Origin: Citrus sinensis
Lineage: Eukaryota > Streptophyta > Magnoliopsida > Sapindales > Rutaceae
Reading direction: 5' to 3'
Assembly: GCF_022201045.2 (NCBI RefSeq)
Contig: NC_068559.1
Span: 26,357,501 to 26,421,500 of the forward strand
Length of the DNA stretch: 64,000 nt
Below are positions 1 through 13,942 of the stretch, in pieces. The notes beneath the pieces are model-generated. The model ran no database searches and was not told where the DNA came from. It saw only the letters and a list, made by a program, of their open reading frames with translations. Position 1 is the first letter of the stretch. Each line of letters opens with the position of its first letter. The translations under genes were made by a program, and so were the position numbers.

Positions 1-1923
1 CCTTTTCACCTTTTCAAAAACACACCATTTTTTTTCCTTGAAATTTACAAAATCTATCACTTTTCTTTCTTTCCTTTTTTTTTTTTTTTAATTAAGGCAA
101 ATCTAACAAAATAATTAGTTTGCCCCCAGAAATTAAAAAAAAAAACTACTTAATCCGAGCTAAATGATAAAAAAATAAAAACTTATAAAATCTGTTAATT
201 TAAAGATACAAAATCCACAAAATAAGCAATCCAATTAATTTGTAGTTCATTGACAACATAAATAAAGAATCCCGACTCACATAATCCATCCTAAATAACA
301 TATCTTCGTAAACGATAACAAATCTTAAAAAACAATAAATAAAAACAATCATAATTATCCAAAATACATTTAAAATAACTATAAAACCAATTATGAAAAA
401 CCTTTGAACATTATACTTTGTTTCCATCAATAAAAAAATAACAACATCAAACTAGTTATGAAAAACTTAAGTAGAGTTCATTTATTCATCTGAAATTTAG
501 ATTTAAATTTTACTTAAGTCTAAATAGGTCTAAATTTGTAATGTGAATGACATATTTGTTTTTGTAAAGATTTTTTTTTTTACATTTAGGGATAAAATAA
601 TCATTTTCTTCAATATCTCGTTAAATCCTTTAATAGCATTAATGAAAAGTGAAAAAATGACACTTTTTAAACTTCAAGTCGAAAACTGCAAAAGAAAATT
701 CTTTCTATAATTTTAATAAAATGCAAAGCATTAGGTGGCCGGTGAATATTTGCCCAAGAAAAAATGGCCAGCGAATATTTATTTGCCCAACAAAAAAAAT
801 AAGGGCATGGCGGACATGAGGAGAGCTTACCAGCTGCGGCAAGAACAATATACACTCCAATGATTATCCATAGATATTTTCAATTTAATCTTTTGTTTTC
901 CCGTTAATGACTTCGTAAGCAAAAGAACATAGACTTAATACTTATTTATTTTAAAGGTGGCAAGCATGTTTCAAACTCCCATCCCATTCATATATCCATT
1001 CATATATGTGGAGATAGTTTCAGCGCAGATAATTCCTAAAAGTACCACTTTGTCCAATGAAACAGAACCATAGATTTTGGCCACAATAGGGAATCATGAT
1101 GAATCATTAAATGCCGAAACCCAGTCCATCTCATAGACAATCTAATTCTGCCAAGAATAGATTTCAGAGACGATTACTTTATGTCTAATTGGAAATTAGA
1201 ATCCTAAGCAATACATGAAGCCTGAAACATTAAGCAACACCCCTGGTATATGTATAAGTAGAACATTGTTGACACCAAGTGAACTCCATGTAAGAAATAT
1301 GAGACATGGAAGTCAGCAAATAGGAATCTAAAATCAAGAGATAAATAGAAAATGTAATAACATTAGCACAACAAACGCTAGTCGACATAGCTCAAGTTGA
1401 AGAATTTTAACTCTGAAACACGAATGTAATATATCAAGCTCAGGTCAAACAGTAGTCATATGGGTCAAAGAAAATTCTATTCATCTAACAGCTAGCATCA
1501 GATCCTAAGCTGGGCCTACCAGTGTTAACACATTTCAGACTCTGTATAACAAGACCGAGGGGCCATTGAGTATTGGACAACAAACACAGCTCCATGAAAT
1601 CAGAAATCCTTTATAGAGCATCATCTATGGTGAGATAATTTTAACCACCTCCAACCTATGCAACCGGCACACGTAAGGCAAACAAGCTCATATTCTCAAT
1701 CAGGAAGAGCAACACAACATCTAGAATAAAATCTACATCAGGGACTATAAAAAACTGCTTAAATGCACCAAGAAGTCAAATAAAATGAGATTCAGGTCAC
1801 ATTTAATCATTAAGCGAGAGATATACCCAAAAAAAAAGATAAAAACATTGTGATTTAAATAAGTCTCAACAGATCCCAGAATAAAACAAAATCCCTAGAC
1901 AAGGGAGAGTTACCAAAATAACC
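1..1923. other. Intergenic, AT-rich, no gene seen; right end is 3' flank of RPL27A
   Basis: Homopolymer A/T runs and short open frames without any recognisable protein. The part nearest 1924 should contain the 3' UTR of the minus-strand ribosomal protein gene. I see no RNA gene and no transposon ends here. Confidence 0.6.
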
Positions 1924-2391
<468 letters not shown>

Positions 2392-2442
2392 TCAGTGTTG
2401 AGGTGGCGGAGAGCAGTAAGACGATGAGATGGGGGATCGGGG

Positions 2443-2534
2443 ATTTATATGGTCGTGAAGAAGCTAGGGTTTTGCTGTGACTCAATGGTTTGTGATGTGT
2501 TAACGGGCTTTTGATTGGATCTTCTTGTTGGGCC
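2443..2534 (-). promoter_or_regulatory. RPL27A promoter: TATA-like box, telo-box and site II motif
   Basis: Reading the minus strand toward the gene, there is a TGGGCC-type site II element at 2529-2534 (seen on the plus strand as TGGGCC), a telo-box AAACCCTA at 2465-2472, and ATATAAAT at 2443-2450 about 80 bp before the ATG. Telo-box plus site II combinations are known to coordinate plant translation-machinery genes. The motifs are seen directly; their function here is inferred. Confidence 0.7.
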
Positions 2535-3562
2535 TATTGTGCGTTAATGGGTCTGTGAATATGGCTCGCTGATGTCCAAGTCATGATTTCATTATAAATG
2601 AGTAACATAGCCTTAGTATCAATTTTTTTTGGGACTTACCCTCGGTACACCTCAATTTACTTTATAGAATTCGAAAAATATTCATAGCTAATGGCAACTT
2701 AATTCCCTCCCCACCTCAAACCCGTAATAAAAAACACTTACTCAAAATTTTACTTATCATATTCGAACTCTTAAACCTTTTGAGAAGAATCCTGGTAAAC
2801 ATACACAGACTGGCAACTACGGTAGCTAAAATATAGTTTAAATGTAGGGCTTTATAAAGATATAATATGAAAAATATTATTCCTCAGATATTTTATATAA
2901 CCATTCGTAATTTCGCAAATAATGCATAACCTTTTACAAATTTTATGTTCCTCAATTAAATACCATTTTTGATGACACACCGACTTGGTAAACACCAATG
3001 GATTTTTTCACTTTTCCAAGACCAGAATCATTAATTGGAAAGAAAGTGAAAATGGTCCTCAATCGTTAGAATACAGCCCAAGTGAAAATGGTCTCCCATC
3101 GTTAGAATAGCCCCCAAATCCGGCGCCTCTTTGTATGGAACACTGATGAATCTCCAAAAACTTCTGGTAATGCAATGATTCGGGGTTTGACAATGCTACC
3201 CGATGGCAACCGAAGCCTTATCACAGTTGTTTTGCGTAAGCTTGAAGTGAAGATAACACCACTCATACAACTAAGATGTAATGCGAAGATTTTGTAAACA
3301 AGAAAGGATGGATGCAACTAAAACAAAAATGCTAAAGGATGTATTGTAAGCAAGCAAATTTTTCACAAGGATGACGTGTACAAGCGTAACAGTTCAGAAA
3401 CAAGAGACATTTTTTTCTGCTTCATACGATAAAATTATACAAGTATAATGAATTCACAATAACTCTGAAAGAATAATACACGGCCGCAGGGGCAATATAA
3501 ACAATCAACTGCACACATCATTACTGAAAACAATTACAATATGGATATGATGAATGTGTGAC
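2535..3562. other. Intergenic spacer between RPL27A promoter and TPR gene 3' end
   Basis: About 1 kb, AT-rich, with no supported gene. The right part should include the 3' UTR of the minus-strand TPR gene ending at 3563. Short open frames in this stretch match nothing I recognise. Confidence 0.5.
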
Positions 3563-6500
3563 TCATCTTTGAAGAAAGATGGCAGCTCCAACCAAGCCAA
3601 ACCACAATGTCAAACCTACCCAGAAAGCACGGTTTTTCTCCAATCCGACAGGAGGTCGCCACACTAGAAAGTCCCCCAAAAAGTCTCTGGAGGAAGGAAG
3701 CTGGTTGGTTGTTGATCCACCTACCCTCTGATCCCTGTCCTTGTTTTTATCACTCCATGTTGCTGCATAGCTGTAATGATGGCACAAAAATAAACTGTAA
3801 ATCATTAGTGGTAGTAAGTTAAGTCACTCAAGTGGGGATTGAAGCCTGGAGAATTTGGCAAGTACATTTTCTTGAGGCCATAATGGTATGCGTTAACAAT
3901 AAAAATACAACTGGCGGCAAAGCTTGAAAGAAAAACATATGGACCTGAACCATGAAGGGATTTGAAACTATGAGCTTCAAGTGAATTATTATAGGTTATT
4001 GTCTCATAAATTTACATTTTAATCCCTTCTAGGTTGTCTGTTTTTCAGCAAAAATAAGGTCAAATAAAGAAGGGTCTCACTTCAAATGAAGTAGACAATT
4101 ATGGATATGAGAAATCATTTCAGATTACAATGCTGTCTATATTTATTTCACAAAACCTGGGACGCTTGATGTAGGTCAGCCAAAAACTAGAAAAGGGAGA
4201 CAATAAATTATCTAATTTTTTCCATGGTAACAGTAGGCAACTTCAATAAACAAAAGCTAAAATAGATGCACATAATGGTCCCATAGACTCTTTATCTTTT
4301 CTAAGTGATTAAATTATAAACAGACAGCATTGATCACAACCACAAAGAAGGAACAAGTCACTGGCCTAGTACCACCGCTCTAATCATGGCTATGGATGGC
4401 AATGGGCATCGCCCGCTGTGGGTTTGCCATTATGAAACCCGCATCCGCAAAAAATTTAAATTATTAAATTTGCTCGCAACCCGCAGCGGTTTTAATTTTT
4501 TTTGAAAAACCCGTCCGCTGTGAGTTAACAATTTCCAAATCCACCCACAACCCGTAGAGGATTTTTTGCAGGTTTTCTCATTTAAAATCACAAATGTAAG
4601 AAAATACTTTTAATAATACATACAAACTTAAATTATATAATTCCAACTATAAATATATAATAATAGCCCAAAAATCCGCAAACAATATTCAATTCTAAAT
4701 TTTATCAATGTAAATAAGAAATTAAAATTTCAACATTAAAAAAATACACAAAATATATTAATCTAACACAAAATATTTCTATTGTAGGAAAATCATCATC
4801 ACTAATATCAATGCCTTACTTCATCTTTGAATCAATATACAAGTATTATCAATAATATTAACAACTAGATTTCATACAATTATCATTAAGGCAAAACAAA
4901 CAAAATCAATTAAAGTAAAATAAAATATTAGTAATAAAAAATTATAAAATTTCTACTTATTAAAAGCTTATTGTATATATGTTGCAGTGAGATAAGTTAG
5001 GTTTAGGAATTAAAAAGTTTAACTTAAATATATTTATGATTAAATTTTTTTAATGTATTTTTTGTGATTAAAATAAAAAATATAAATAATTAAAATAAAG
5101 AATGCGGGTTGGCTGCTACCCACGCTGGTACCCAGCGGATTTTTTCTCAATACCAAACCCACCCGCAACCTGCAGTGGATTTAAGTTTGAAATAACAAAC
5201 CTGCACATAACCCACAAAATTACCCGTGGCGGGCAGATTTTTGCAGGTGGGTTTGGCCGGGTTTGCGGGTAATTTTGCATTCCTAAATTCATTGCTGAGA
5301 AAGAAATTATGGCATTGATTAATCTAAGCCAATCAAGGTAGCAAATTAAGTAACATTGGACTAACATACCGTGTTGATCAAACTAGAATATTAAACAGAA
5401 GAGCAGTTGGTCATTATGAATCTATGGTTCTGTTTCTAACTCAAGCTACAGCAGTCAATTAACTAGGAAGCAAATGAACATTACGAATTGATAAGTTAAA
5501 ACAAAAAACCTCAAGGACATCTTATGTCTGTATGCGACTAAGCCAATTGTTGTGTTAGTGTAGAATAACATGAGCTGGCAGATCAACTTCCCAGCATGTT
5601 CCAATGGACGGACATTGAACTAATTAAATCAAAGACCACAAGGTTACTCATTTTAAATATTAAACAAATGAAAGCATAGACCACAAGCAAAAATGGAAAC
5701 CGAGGTATAATATTGAACCAAGGCAGCAAAATTACCTGTCATAACTAGAACCAATGAGTGGAATCGTAACCATCTCTTCTTGAGATATCTTAAGCTTTGG
5801 CGCTTGCAAGATATATCGAAGGTCAGCAGCTTGGCGCCGGATGTTTTTACTGGGGTGATTACTCTCCAGTTGCTTATAAAGAGCAATGCAATCGGCGTGG
5901 CGGTTATTTGCCTCGTAAGCCATAGCAAGCCATATTTGTATCTAAAATCCAAATACAAACGTTTCCTATGAAATCTATGGCTCAAAGTTTCCGAGAAACA
6001 CCATTTGCAATCAAAGAGACACTAATCGGGTATTAACCAACCTCACCACCAAAAAACGTTGGTCTGGGAATGATAGTGAGAGCGCCTTCAAGAAACTCGA
6101 TGGCTCGTCCGTACATGCCCTTACCGTAAGCCTTTTGTCCCAACTCGAACATCAATTGGGCTGTGGCTCTCCTCTCCGCCTGTTCCTTAGCCACCTGCTC
6201 TCACAAATAAATAAATAAAAGTACAAATCAAGAATTTAACCGGACGATTAATAGAATCGTAAAGGAGTTGATTCATTAAGAAGAAACCTTTTCGAGTTCT
6301 CTTCTGACTCTCATCCTCTTCTCTTCTTCAGTCTCTTCTTTAGCTTCACTTTCACTGTCATCCTCCTCCGCTTTACTCTGCAATTCCTCAGCTTTCTTCT
6401 CTAACTCTCTCATCTCTTCAATCTCTTTCACTCTCCTTCTCATCTCTTTCTCCCAATCATACTCCTCCTTTTCACCATTCCCATTCCCATTCTCTTCATC

Positions 6501-6755
6501 GCTGGAACCCGCGTCGAAATCTACAGCGTTCACCTTCGAATTCACCTTGCCACGTGTCACTACCCGGTGGTTCCAACTCTCCCCCTCAGAGTCCAAACTC
6601 TTGTTGGCTAAAGCAGAGTAGTTCAAGTGCAGGTCTCTCTTTGGTAGGTTCAAAAGGACGTCGAGAGCCAACGGGCGAGACTTACGGTCCGTTATTAGCG
6701 TCCGAGGGGAGGCCACGTCTAGTAATAGAGCTAAATTTCCCACAACCACGGCCAT
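3563..6755 (-). CDS. Plastid-like TPR-fold protein with C-terminal membrane helix
   Basis: Four exons on the minus strand: 6288-6755, 6042-6194, 5736-5941 and 3563-3770. They give 344 residues with matching phases throughout. The first about 70 residues are Ser/Thr/Leu/Arg-rich with few acids, consistent with a plastid transit peptide. Residues about 75-156 are strongly acidic then heptad-like (EKEMRRRVKEIEEMRELEKK), a probable coiled coil. Exons 2 and 3 form helical pairs of TPR type (MFELGQKAYGKGMYGRAIEF; IQIWLAMAYEANNRHADCI). The C-terminus has one hydrophobic helix (AFWVGLTLWFGLVGAAIF) ending in LQR. It probably scaffolds proteins at a plastid membrane; no enzymatic motif is visible. The ATG at 6755 is the first Met in frame. 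The last intron (3771-5735) is unusually long because it carries a DNA-transposon-like insertion. It is divergent from ABCB26. Confidence 0.82.
4394..5283. mobile_element. hAT-like non-autonomous DNA element in TPR gene intron
   Basis: About 890 bp within intron 3 of the TPR gene. The two ends are GC-rich and full of ACCCGC/GCGGGT-type subterminal repeats in opposite orientation, while the middle is AT-rich. The left end starts GGATGGCAATGGG; the right end, read in reverse, starts GGAATGCAAAATTACCCGC. No transposase coding is visible and I could not identify a clean target-site duplication. The class assignment is from general resemblance to hAT-derived plant elements. Confidence 0.6.
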
Positions 6756-7364
6756 AGTAGTGGTCAAGGGAGAGAGAAAGAGGTTGAATGAATGAATATG
6801 ATTTTATGAATGACAGAGAGTTCAGCTAACGGAACACAGTCGTGAAGATATTTACTTGTCGATGATGGTTCATAAAGACTTAAGTGTCCTTGCGGTTGCT
6901 TCAAAATTCAAATGACTGAAAAGCCGTAAAATAACGAGGGTAAAGTTGTCTGAAATTATGTTAACGTGGCACTATGTAGACGAGAGTCGTGTTTGGGAAC
7001 TGTGGCGGCATATGATCACTTCAGTGGTCTCACGGAAGCGGTAGCTTTGATAATGTCAAACACGTCACGATTCCTGCGAAATCTATCAGCCGAAACGATA
7101 CCGTTTGGTTTAAAAAGTTTTTATGAAAAAGAAAAGAAAAGAAGAAAAACCGAGAATGTTGCTTTTCAAAAATTAAAATAAACACAAGGAGCTATGTTCC
7201 CTTCACAGTCGCCAATAAAATGAGCGGAAATGCTACTCTTAAGACGCATGCTCACGCGCCTCCACACGCCACACATTGAGCTTCTACGGGCCCCTCTCTT
7301 TACAAGAAAATTTTTCTTTATTTTCTCTGCAGCCAAACACATAGCCGTTAACTATCTGTTTCCA
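6756..7364. promoter_or_regulatory. Divergent promoter between TPR gene and ABCB26
   Basis: Two plastid-type protein genes are head to head with 609 bp between their start codons. The ABCB26 side has an upstream ATG at 7220 that opens a short 19-codon uORF. Another ATG at 7230 is in frame with the ABCB26 coding sequence. No clear TATA box is seen on either side, as is common for housekeeping plastid genes. Confidence 0.5.
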
Positions 7365-10300
7365 ATGGCTGTATCACTCGGCAACGTACGACCTTGCGTG
7401 TTAACTTCATTTCACCACAAACCAACACCTCGCGTTTGCCGCAGTAATCTCCGATTCTCAAAAAATAACAGACTCCGGCTTCTACTTACTAAATTCTCTC
7501 CCAGCTCTAAACGATGCTGTCACTTTCATCCTCTAAAATCATCCTCAATTAACGGATTCTCAGTACAGAACGACAGTCTTGAGCACTTTGATGGAGAAGT
7601 CAATGTTGACTTCAATGAGAAGATTCGGAGATGGATTCGCTTTATTCAATCGATACTCCCTGGAGGAAGCTGGTGGAGCTTCGATGATGATGTCGAGGTT
7701 AAAATTATGGCAAAACCGGTGACTTTGTGGCGGGCGCTTGGCAAAATGTGGGACTTGGTTTCTAAGGACCGTTGGATTATTTTTGCTGCTTTTTCTGCCT
7801 TAATTATCGCAGCGGTGCGTATAGTTTCTTCTTTTGTTTCTTAATTTTCAATATCAAATAAGTTCTATGCAAATGTAGAATACGAGATGATAAGCATAGA
7901 AGTTTGAAAATGGATATAGCATTGTCAAAAGTCGAAACAATTTCCGTTCGAAACTAGATGTTTGGAGAGTGAATATTACTTACGGTTGCTTCACTTTAGA
8001 ACTTATTCTCTGGCTACTGGTTTTGTGGAACTTTAGATAAGATGGTGGCAATGCATTAAAGTTCTATTGCATTTACTAACTGCTTTGATTTCTTGATACA
8101 GCTTTCAGAGATATTCATACCCCATTTTCTGACAGCATCAATTTTCACAGCCCAGAGTAGTGAAATTGCAGTGTTCCACCGCAATGTTAGGCTGTTGATT
8201 CTGCTGTGTGTTACTTCTGGAATATGCAGGTTAAAATCTTGTATGGTTAGATCTCCTATCTCCTTTACTTTGCAAACTATGGCATGACCCTCTTTCTGCA
8301 TCAGCTAGGATCATGAATTTACTTAGATAGATCCATATTTACTGAGTAGTTTTATATGAAATTCTTTTGTTGTTTCTGCATATTTTAAATCTCTCTCTCT
8401 CTCTCTCTCTCTCATATGTCATTCGCAAGTTATCTCAGTGCGATATGCACAATGGCAACATGCACGGGCTTTATATGATCATTTTTTAATAACATACATG
8501 AAATTTGATTCATCTCAATGAAAAGCGTGACAGAACAGCTGACTCTCTATTCTGTTTATTTGAAATTCAGCGGTTTACGAGGTTGCTGTTTTGGTATTGC
8601 AAATATGATTCTTGTAAGTCATTATGAAATATTTTCATTTCACACTCACACACACACACACAAACACAAACACATATTTTCTCTTTTGGTATTTTATTTA
8701 GGTTCGGCCTGGTCAGTAGAATATGACTTCAGCACTGACTGGGTTCCTGTAATATTTCTCAGGTAAAGCGAATGAGGGAAACATTATATTCTGCTCTTCT
8801 TCTTCAGGTTCTAATTGAAATTCAAATTTTGATTAATATGTTTCCATTTGTATCTCTAAGCAAGATATACCTGTTTGGATTATCATAGCATAAAATTGAT
8901 TTACCTTATTGGTAAATCTGTTGTAGGATATATCCTTTTTCGACTCAGAGACAGTTGGTGATTTGACAAGCAGGCTTGGTTCAGACTGCCAGCAAGTGTC
9001 ACGAGTCATTGGAAATGATCTTAATTTGATATTGCGCAATGTTCTTCAGGTCTTTTTTCTGAACAAATGATCGATAGTTCTGAGAATGCCGTAATATAAG
9101 AATAATTTGTGTCATTGTTTTTTTCCAGGGGACTGGAGCATTGATTTACTTAATAGTTTTGTCATGGCCACTTGGATTATGTACATTGATGATATGCTCA
9201 GCTTTAGCAGGATTAATGCTGATATATGGCCTGTAAGATTATGTACACACTCATATTTTCCTCTTTTGAAGCTTGAGCCTGTCTTGCTGAAAGTACGTGC
9301 CTGTAAAATGCCTGATTGAAATGAGGACAGTCAATGGATGTGTGGCTAGGATAGAAAGGAAAATCTTAGATATAAGTATGTGCACTAATTAAGTCCAGAG
9401 ACTTGTTTAACGATATGTGAATATAATTGACTTTTCAATACTAGGCAATGCCTTGAAGTATATGGAAAATAATGTCTTAGAAAAAAAAAAACAATGCTCT
9501 ACAACAGCCATGGAAAAAGCTATCTTGCATTTGCTGAGGTGTGCACTGTACACATTTCCTTTTAATGTAAAAAGGTTTTAGGCGCATTGTAGCATGCTTC
9601 TGGTTTCCACTTATGTATTTACTCTTGGAGCACGTGGATGACTGCTTCAATGGTGTCCTTCTGTGTAGGTACCAGAAGAAGGCAGCAAAGTTGGTCCAAG
9701 AGATCACTGCTTCTGCTAATGAAGTATATCAAGACACATGATCTGTAATTTTTCAAGAGATGAGGTTCTTGAATTTTTTTTTGTAATAAATAATCTGACT
9801 TATATTCATTTTTGTAGGTCGCACAGGAGACATTCTCATTGATGAGAACTGTTCGTGTTTATGGAACAGAAAAGCAGGAAGTTAAAAGGTGATGCATTCT
9901 ACTGAACCTTGTCTTTTGTATATTATTTCTGTCTGCACTTTTCCTTTGGCTGATGCAAATTGTGAAACTAAAGAAAACATATCTCTGCAGGTGCATGTGT
10001 GTTATAAGTGGTTCTGAACTAAAGATGTTTCCATCTATGGTTGATAGGTACAAGCACTGGCTTGGGAAATTGGCTGATATAAATTTGCGACAAAGTGCTG
10101 CATATGGATTCTGGAACTTGTGCTTCAACATGCTTTATCACTCAACTCAGGTTTTTCTCTTTAATTGGCTTCAAAATCTCATGTTCTCTGTTTAAAGACG
10201 GTTCATGTCTGAATAATTATTAACTTTTACATGAAAAACTTATGTAAGATACTCAATGATAAATGGCATTTTGTACAATATGCTTGTGCCATTTGTCTCT

Positions 10301-13300
10301 CCTATATAATCCTAACATAAATTTCTTTCTTTTCAACCATTGTGGTAATGATATTCTTATTCTTGTGTTATCTTTTTACTATATGCACAGTGATTCATGA
10401 AGTTGTCCATCTATTGATTTATTTAACTTCTTTTGACATGGAAGTGTCTACGATTGTTTAATTTAACTGGTTTAAGTGTTACTGCATTTGTATGCTAGTC
10501 TTAAAATAGTGTTATTAGGTATAAACTAGCGCGAGATATGCCAAAGAAGGATTCACTTCAAATTTTCTTTCTGGCTTAACTTCACTGGTTCTCAGGTTTA
10601 GCACCTTGAAGTTATCTTCTGGGCTTGGCTCTAGGAAGCCTGTTGAATCCCCATGTTGTGACTTGTGCATGCTTTTGGCCTTCAACTTGACCTACCCTGT
10701 TTCTTGTTCCTCTTTGCAGTTTGAGGAAACTCATGCTAACTTTGGCTCTCTGTTATTTGACCAGTCATATTATATTCCTTTCTTTGCTGTTTGACATATT
10801 GTGAGGAAGTTCTATGTGGCCCTATATTAAAATTTATTATGCTGGTATTCTTTGGCTCGACCTTGGAGAGAATGCATGACAGTACACACACACACACATA
10901 TACTTGACTAAGTTAACAGGCCCTTGGATTCTAAACACTGCACCTCACTTTCGATTGAATATGTCATTTACTTTCAGTTCTTATGATTAGTTGGGGTCTT
11001 AAAAGAGGCATTATTAAATGCATTTCTGTTAGCCTTGTTAGCCAAAAAGTGTGAATAATCAATTTTGTTCATTTCAAATTCAAGTTAGTGCATCTCTTGT
11101 CAAAACCTGATGCTTTAAGTTTATGACACAAATATAATAAGTACTTGTATTTTGAAGCGCCAGTCTTGTTTTTCTTCTTACCTTATGGTTAATGTAAAAT
11201 TGACTTTGACTTATGCTTTTGTTGTTACAATTTGTTTTGTAGGTTATTGCCGTATTGATTGGAGGGATGTTTATTATGAGGGGTAATATAACGGCGGAGC
11301 AACTTACAAAGTTTATATTATACAGTGAATGGCTGATATATTCAACATGGTGGGTGGGAGATAACTTATCATCTCTGATGCAGTCTGTTGGGGCAAGTGA
11401 AAAAGTCTTCCAATTAATGGATCTCATGCCTAGTGACCAGTTTATGTCAAAAGGTTAGCATTTTGTGAACTTCAATCGAATGTCCAAGATAGTTAGTGAA
11501 TCCCTGTGTTCAAGGTGATTGCTGCTTTGAGCTCTAATGTGTCGATCTCAGAGAGATTAGTATCAGTAGGTTGTTTACCATGTAACAATGAAGCATCACA
11601 TAATGAGTTGAACTTGATTGCTTTATATAATATATTCTTTTCAGTATAATAAATACCTGTATTCATTTAATTTCACTCCATGTTCATTATTGTATTTTCA
11701 GCATTTTGGATTTGAATGTTATTGATTGCAGGAAAGAAACTGCAAAGATTGATGGGACGGATAGATTTTGTTGATGTATCTTTCCGTTACTCTTCAAGGG
11801 AAATGGTATATCTCCTTCTGATGTCATAAACACCCCCTCTGGTTTTTTATTTTGATCCTCGTTTGTCTGATATTCCCCCATGTGCAGCTGCTTTTCCTTA
11901 TTCCTTAGGGCACTGATTCTCCATACAAAGTGTGGGAGTATACTCTTATATCATAATAATAGGGGATCACAGTTGATAGTAGCTAATAAATAGTGGTCTT
12001 CAGATAATAGAGTTCATTAGTTCCCAGTGGATGGTAAATCACTTGCAATTATACTATTTCTTTCTTTAAAAAAAGAACCTGGGAAACATCATACTTCTCG
12101 TGTTTAAAACTGAGATTACTTGATTTGTCATTATGGCTTCTCCTGACTTAGTGCGACCTGGTTGCTGATTTTAATTTGACCAATTTAATGTTAGATGATA
12201 CTATGGCAATAACTATTTGTCATATACTTTGAACAGGTACCTGTACTGCAACATGTGAACATTTCAGTGAATCCTGGTGAAGTTGTTGCCATTGTAAGTA
12301 CTTTGATCACTTTACTTTATTTCTCGGCCACAAAGACCATAGGAACTTATTTTTAACATTAACTATTTTTTTTAGGCTGGTCTCAGTGGTAGTGGAAAGA
12401 GTACCTTGGTGAATCTCTTGCTCCGTCTTTATGAGCCAACAAATGGTCAGGTAGAATTTCTTTACTGCTATTTATCTCAATCCAAGGTATTGCAATTTAT
12501 ACATGAAAACAGAAGATATAATGAAACTTGTGGATGTTATTAATCTGTTCTGAGAGTTTCATTTTAAGTCGAGTTGCTGAAAGATAATTACAATCAGGAA
12601 ATAGTAGGTGAACATCTGTTCTCTTCATAAGAGTTGTAATTGAAGTTTTTCTTTATATGTATCTCTGTTGGATTGCTTTGCCTATGATGTACAAAATATA
12701 TCTTGGCTTTCAGAAAGGCTCGTGTTTTGTGATTTCAAAACATGCTTGATATTTAATTTGTCCACTAAAAGTTGTTATAACATTAAATATTCAGTGTTAA
12801 TCGCCCTAAGTCTGTGCACATATTTATTCTTTCCTAGTATGGTTTATCTTCTTAATTTCCTAAAACTTTCTTATATAGCCTAGTATGAGTAGTATATAGT
12901 GTAAAGACCGCAACTTCTATGAATAAGAAATATTTTTCCCATTATTTTTCTCAGCTTCCCTGATGCAGAGATCATAATCAATAGCCAAGCTATTAACTCT
13001 ATACTCCCGTGTTAATGTACTAATTATTAGTGTGTGGATTCCTAAATTTTGAATTTTCGTAATGCCCCTTTTAATTTCAGATTTTGATTGATGGCTTCCC
13101 AATTAAAGAGGTGGACATCAAGTGGTTGAGGGGAAGAATTGGATTTGTGGGACAGGTTCTTCTTTAATTTCAGATTGTGATTGATGGCTTCCCAATTAAA
13201 GAGTCAATGATGATTTCCTTCTCCTTAAAACAATTTTTCTTGGATCTCTCCTACTTAAAACCTTTTTCCTTGGACAGGAACCAAAACTTTTCCGCATGGA

Positions 13301-13910
13301 TATCAGTTCAAATATTTCATATGGATGTACCCAGGATATAAAGCAGCAGGACATTGAATGGGCTGCCAAGCAAGCATATGCCCATGATTTCATCATGTCG
13401 CTGCCCAGTGGTTATGAAACACTTGTGGATGATGATTTGCTTAGTGGGGGCCAGAAGCAGCGAATTGCTATTGCCCGTGCCATTCTTAGGGACCCTACTA
13501 TTTTGATCCTTGATGAAGCCACTAGTGCTCTAGATGCTGAGAGTGAACACAATATCAAGGTAGCTACATTGAGTAATGGTCTCCTGGTCAAGTCACTTCA
13601 TTTCCTGTCTCTATATGTACTTATTTGCTACTACATCTAGGGTGTTCTCCGTGCTGTCAGAAGTGACACGATGACGAGAAGAACTGTATTGGTGATTGCA
13701 CACAGGTTAATATCCACTGCCCTGTCATTTGATTGTTAAATTGGAGTCCGAAGTTTGATCGTTCACTTTGTACAGGCTTTCCACTATACAAGCTGCTGAT
13801 AGGATAGTGGTAATGGATGGCGGTCAAATTGTTGAGGTTTGTACTATGGCTATTTATTTGCAACTTCTAACATTATATACGCTCACCATTCATTTTGATA
13901 GTTCCATCAT

Positions 13911-13942
<32 letters not shown>

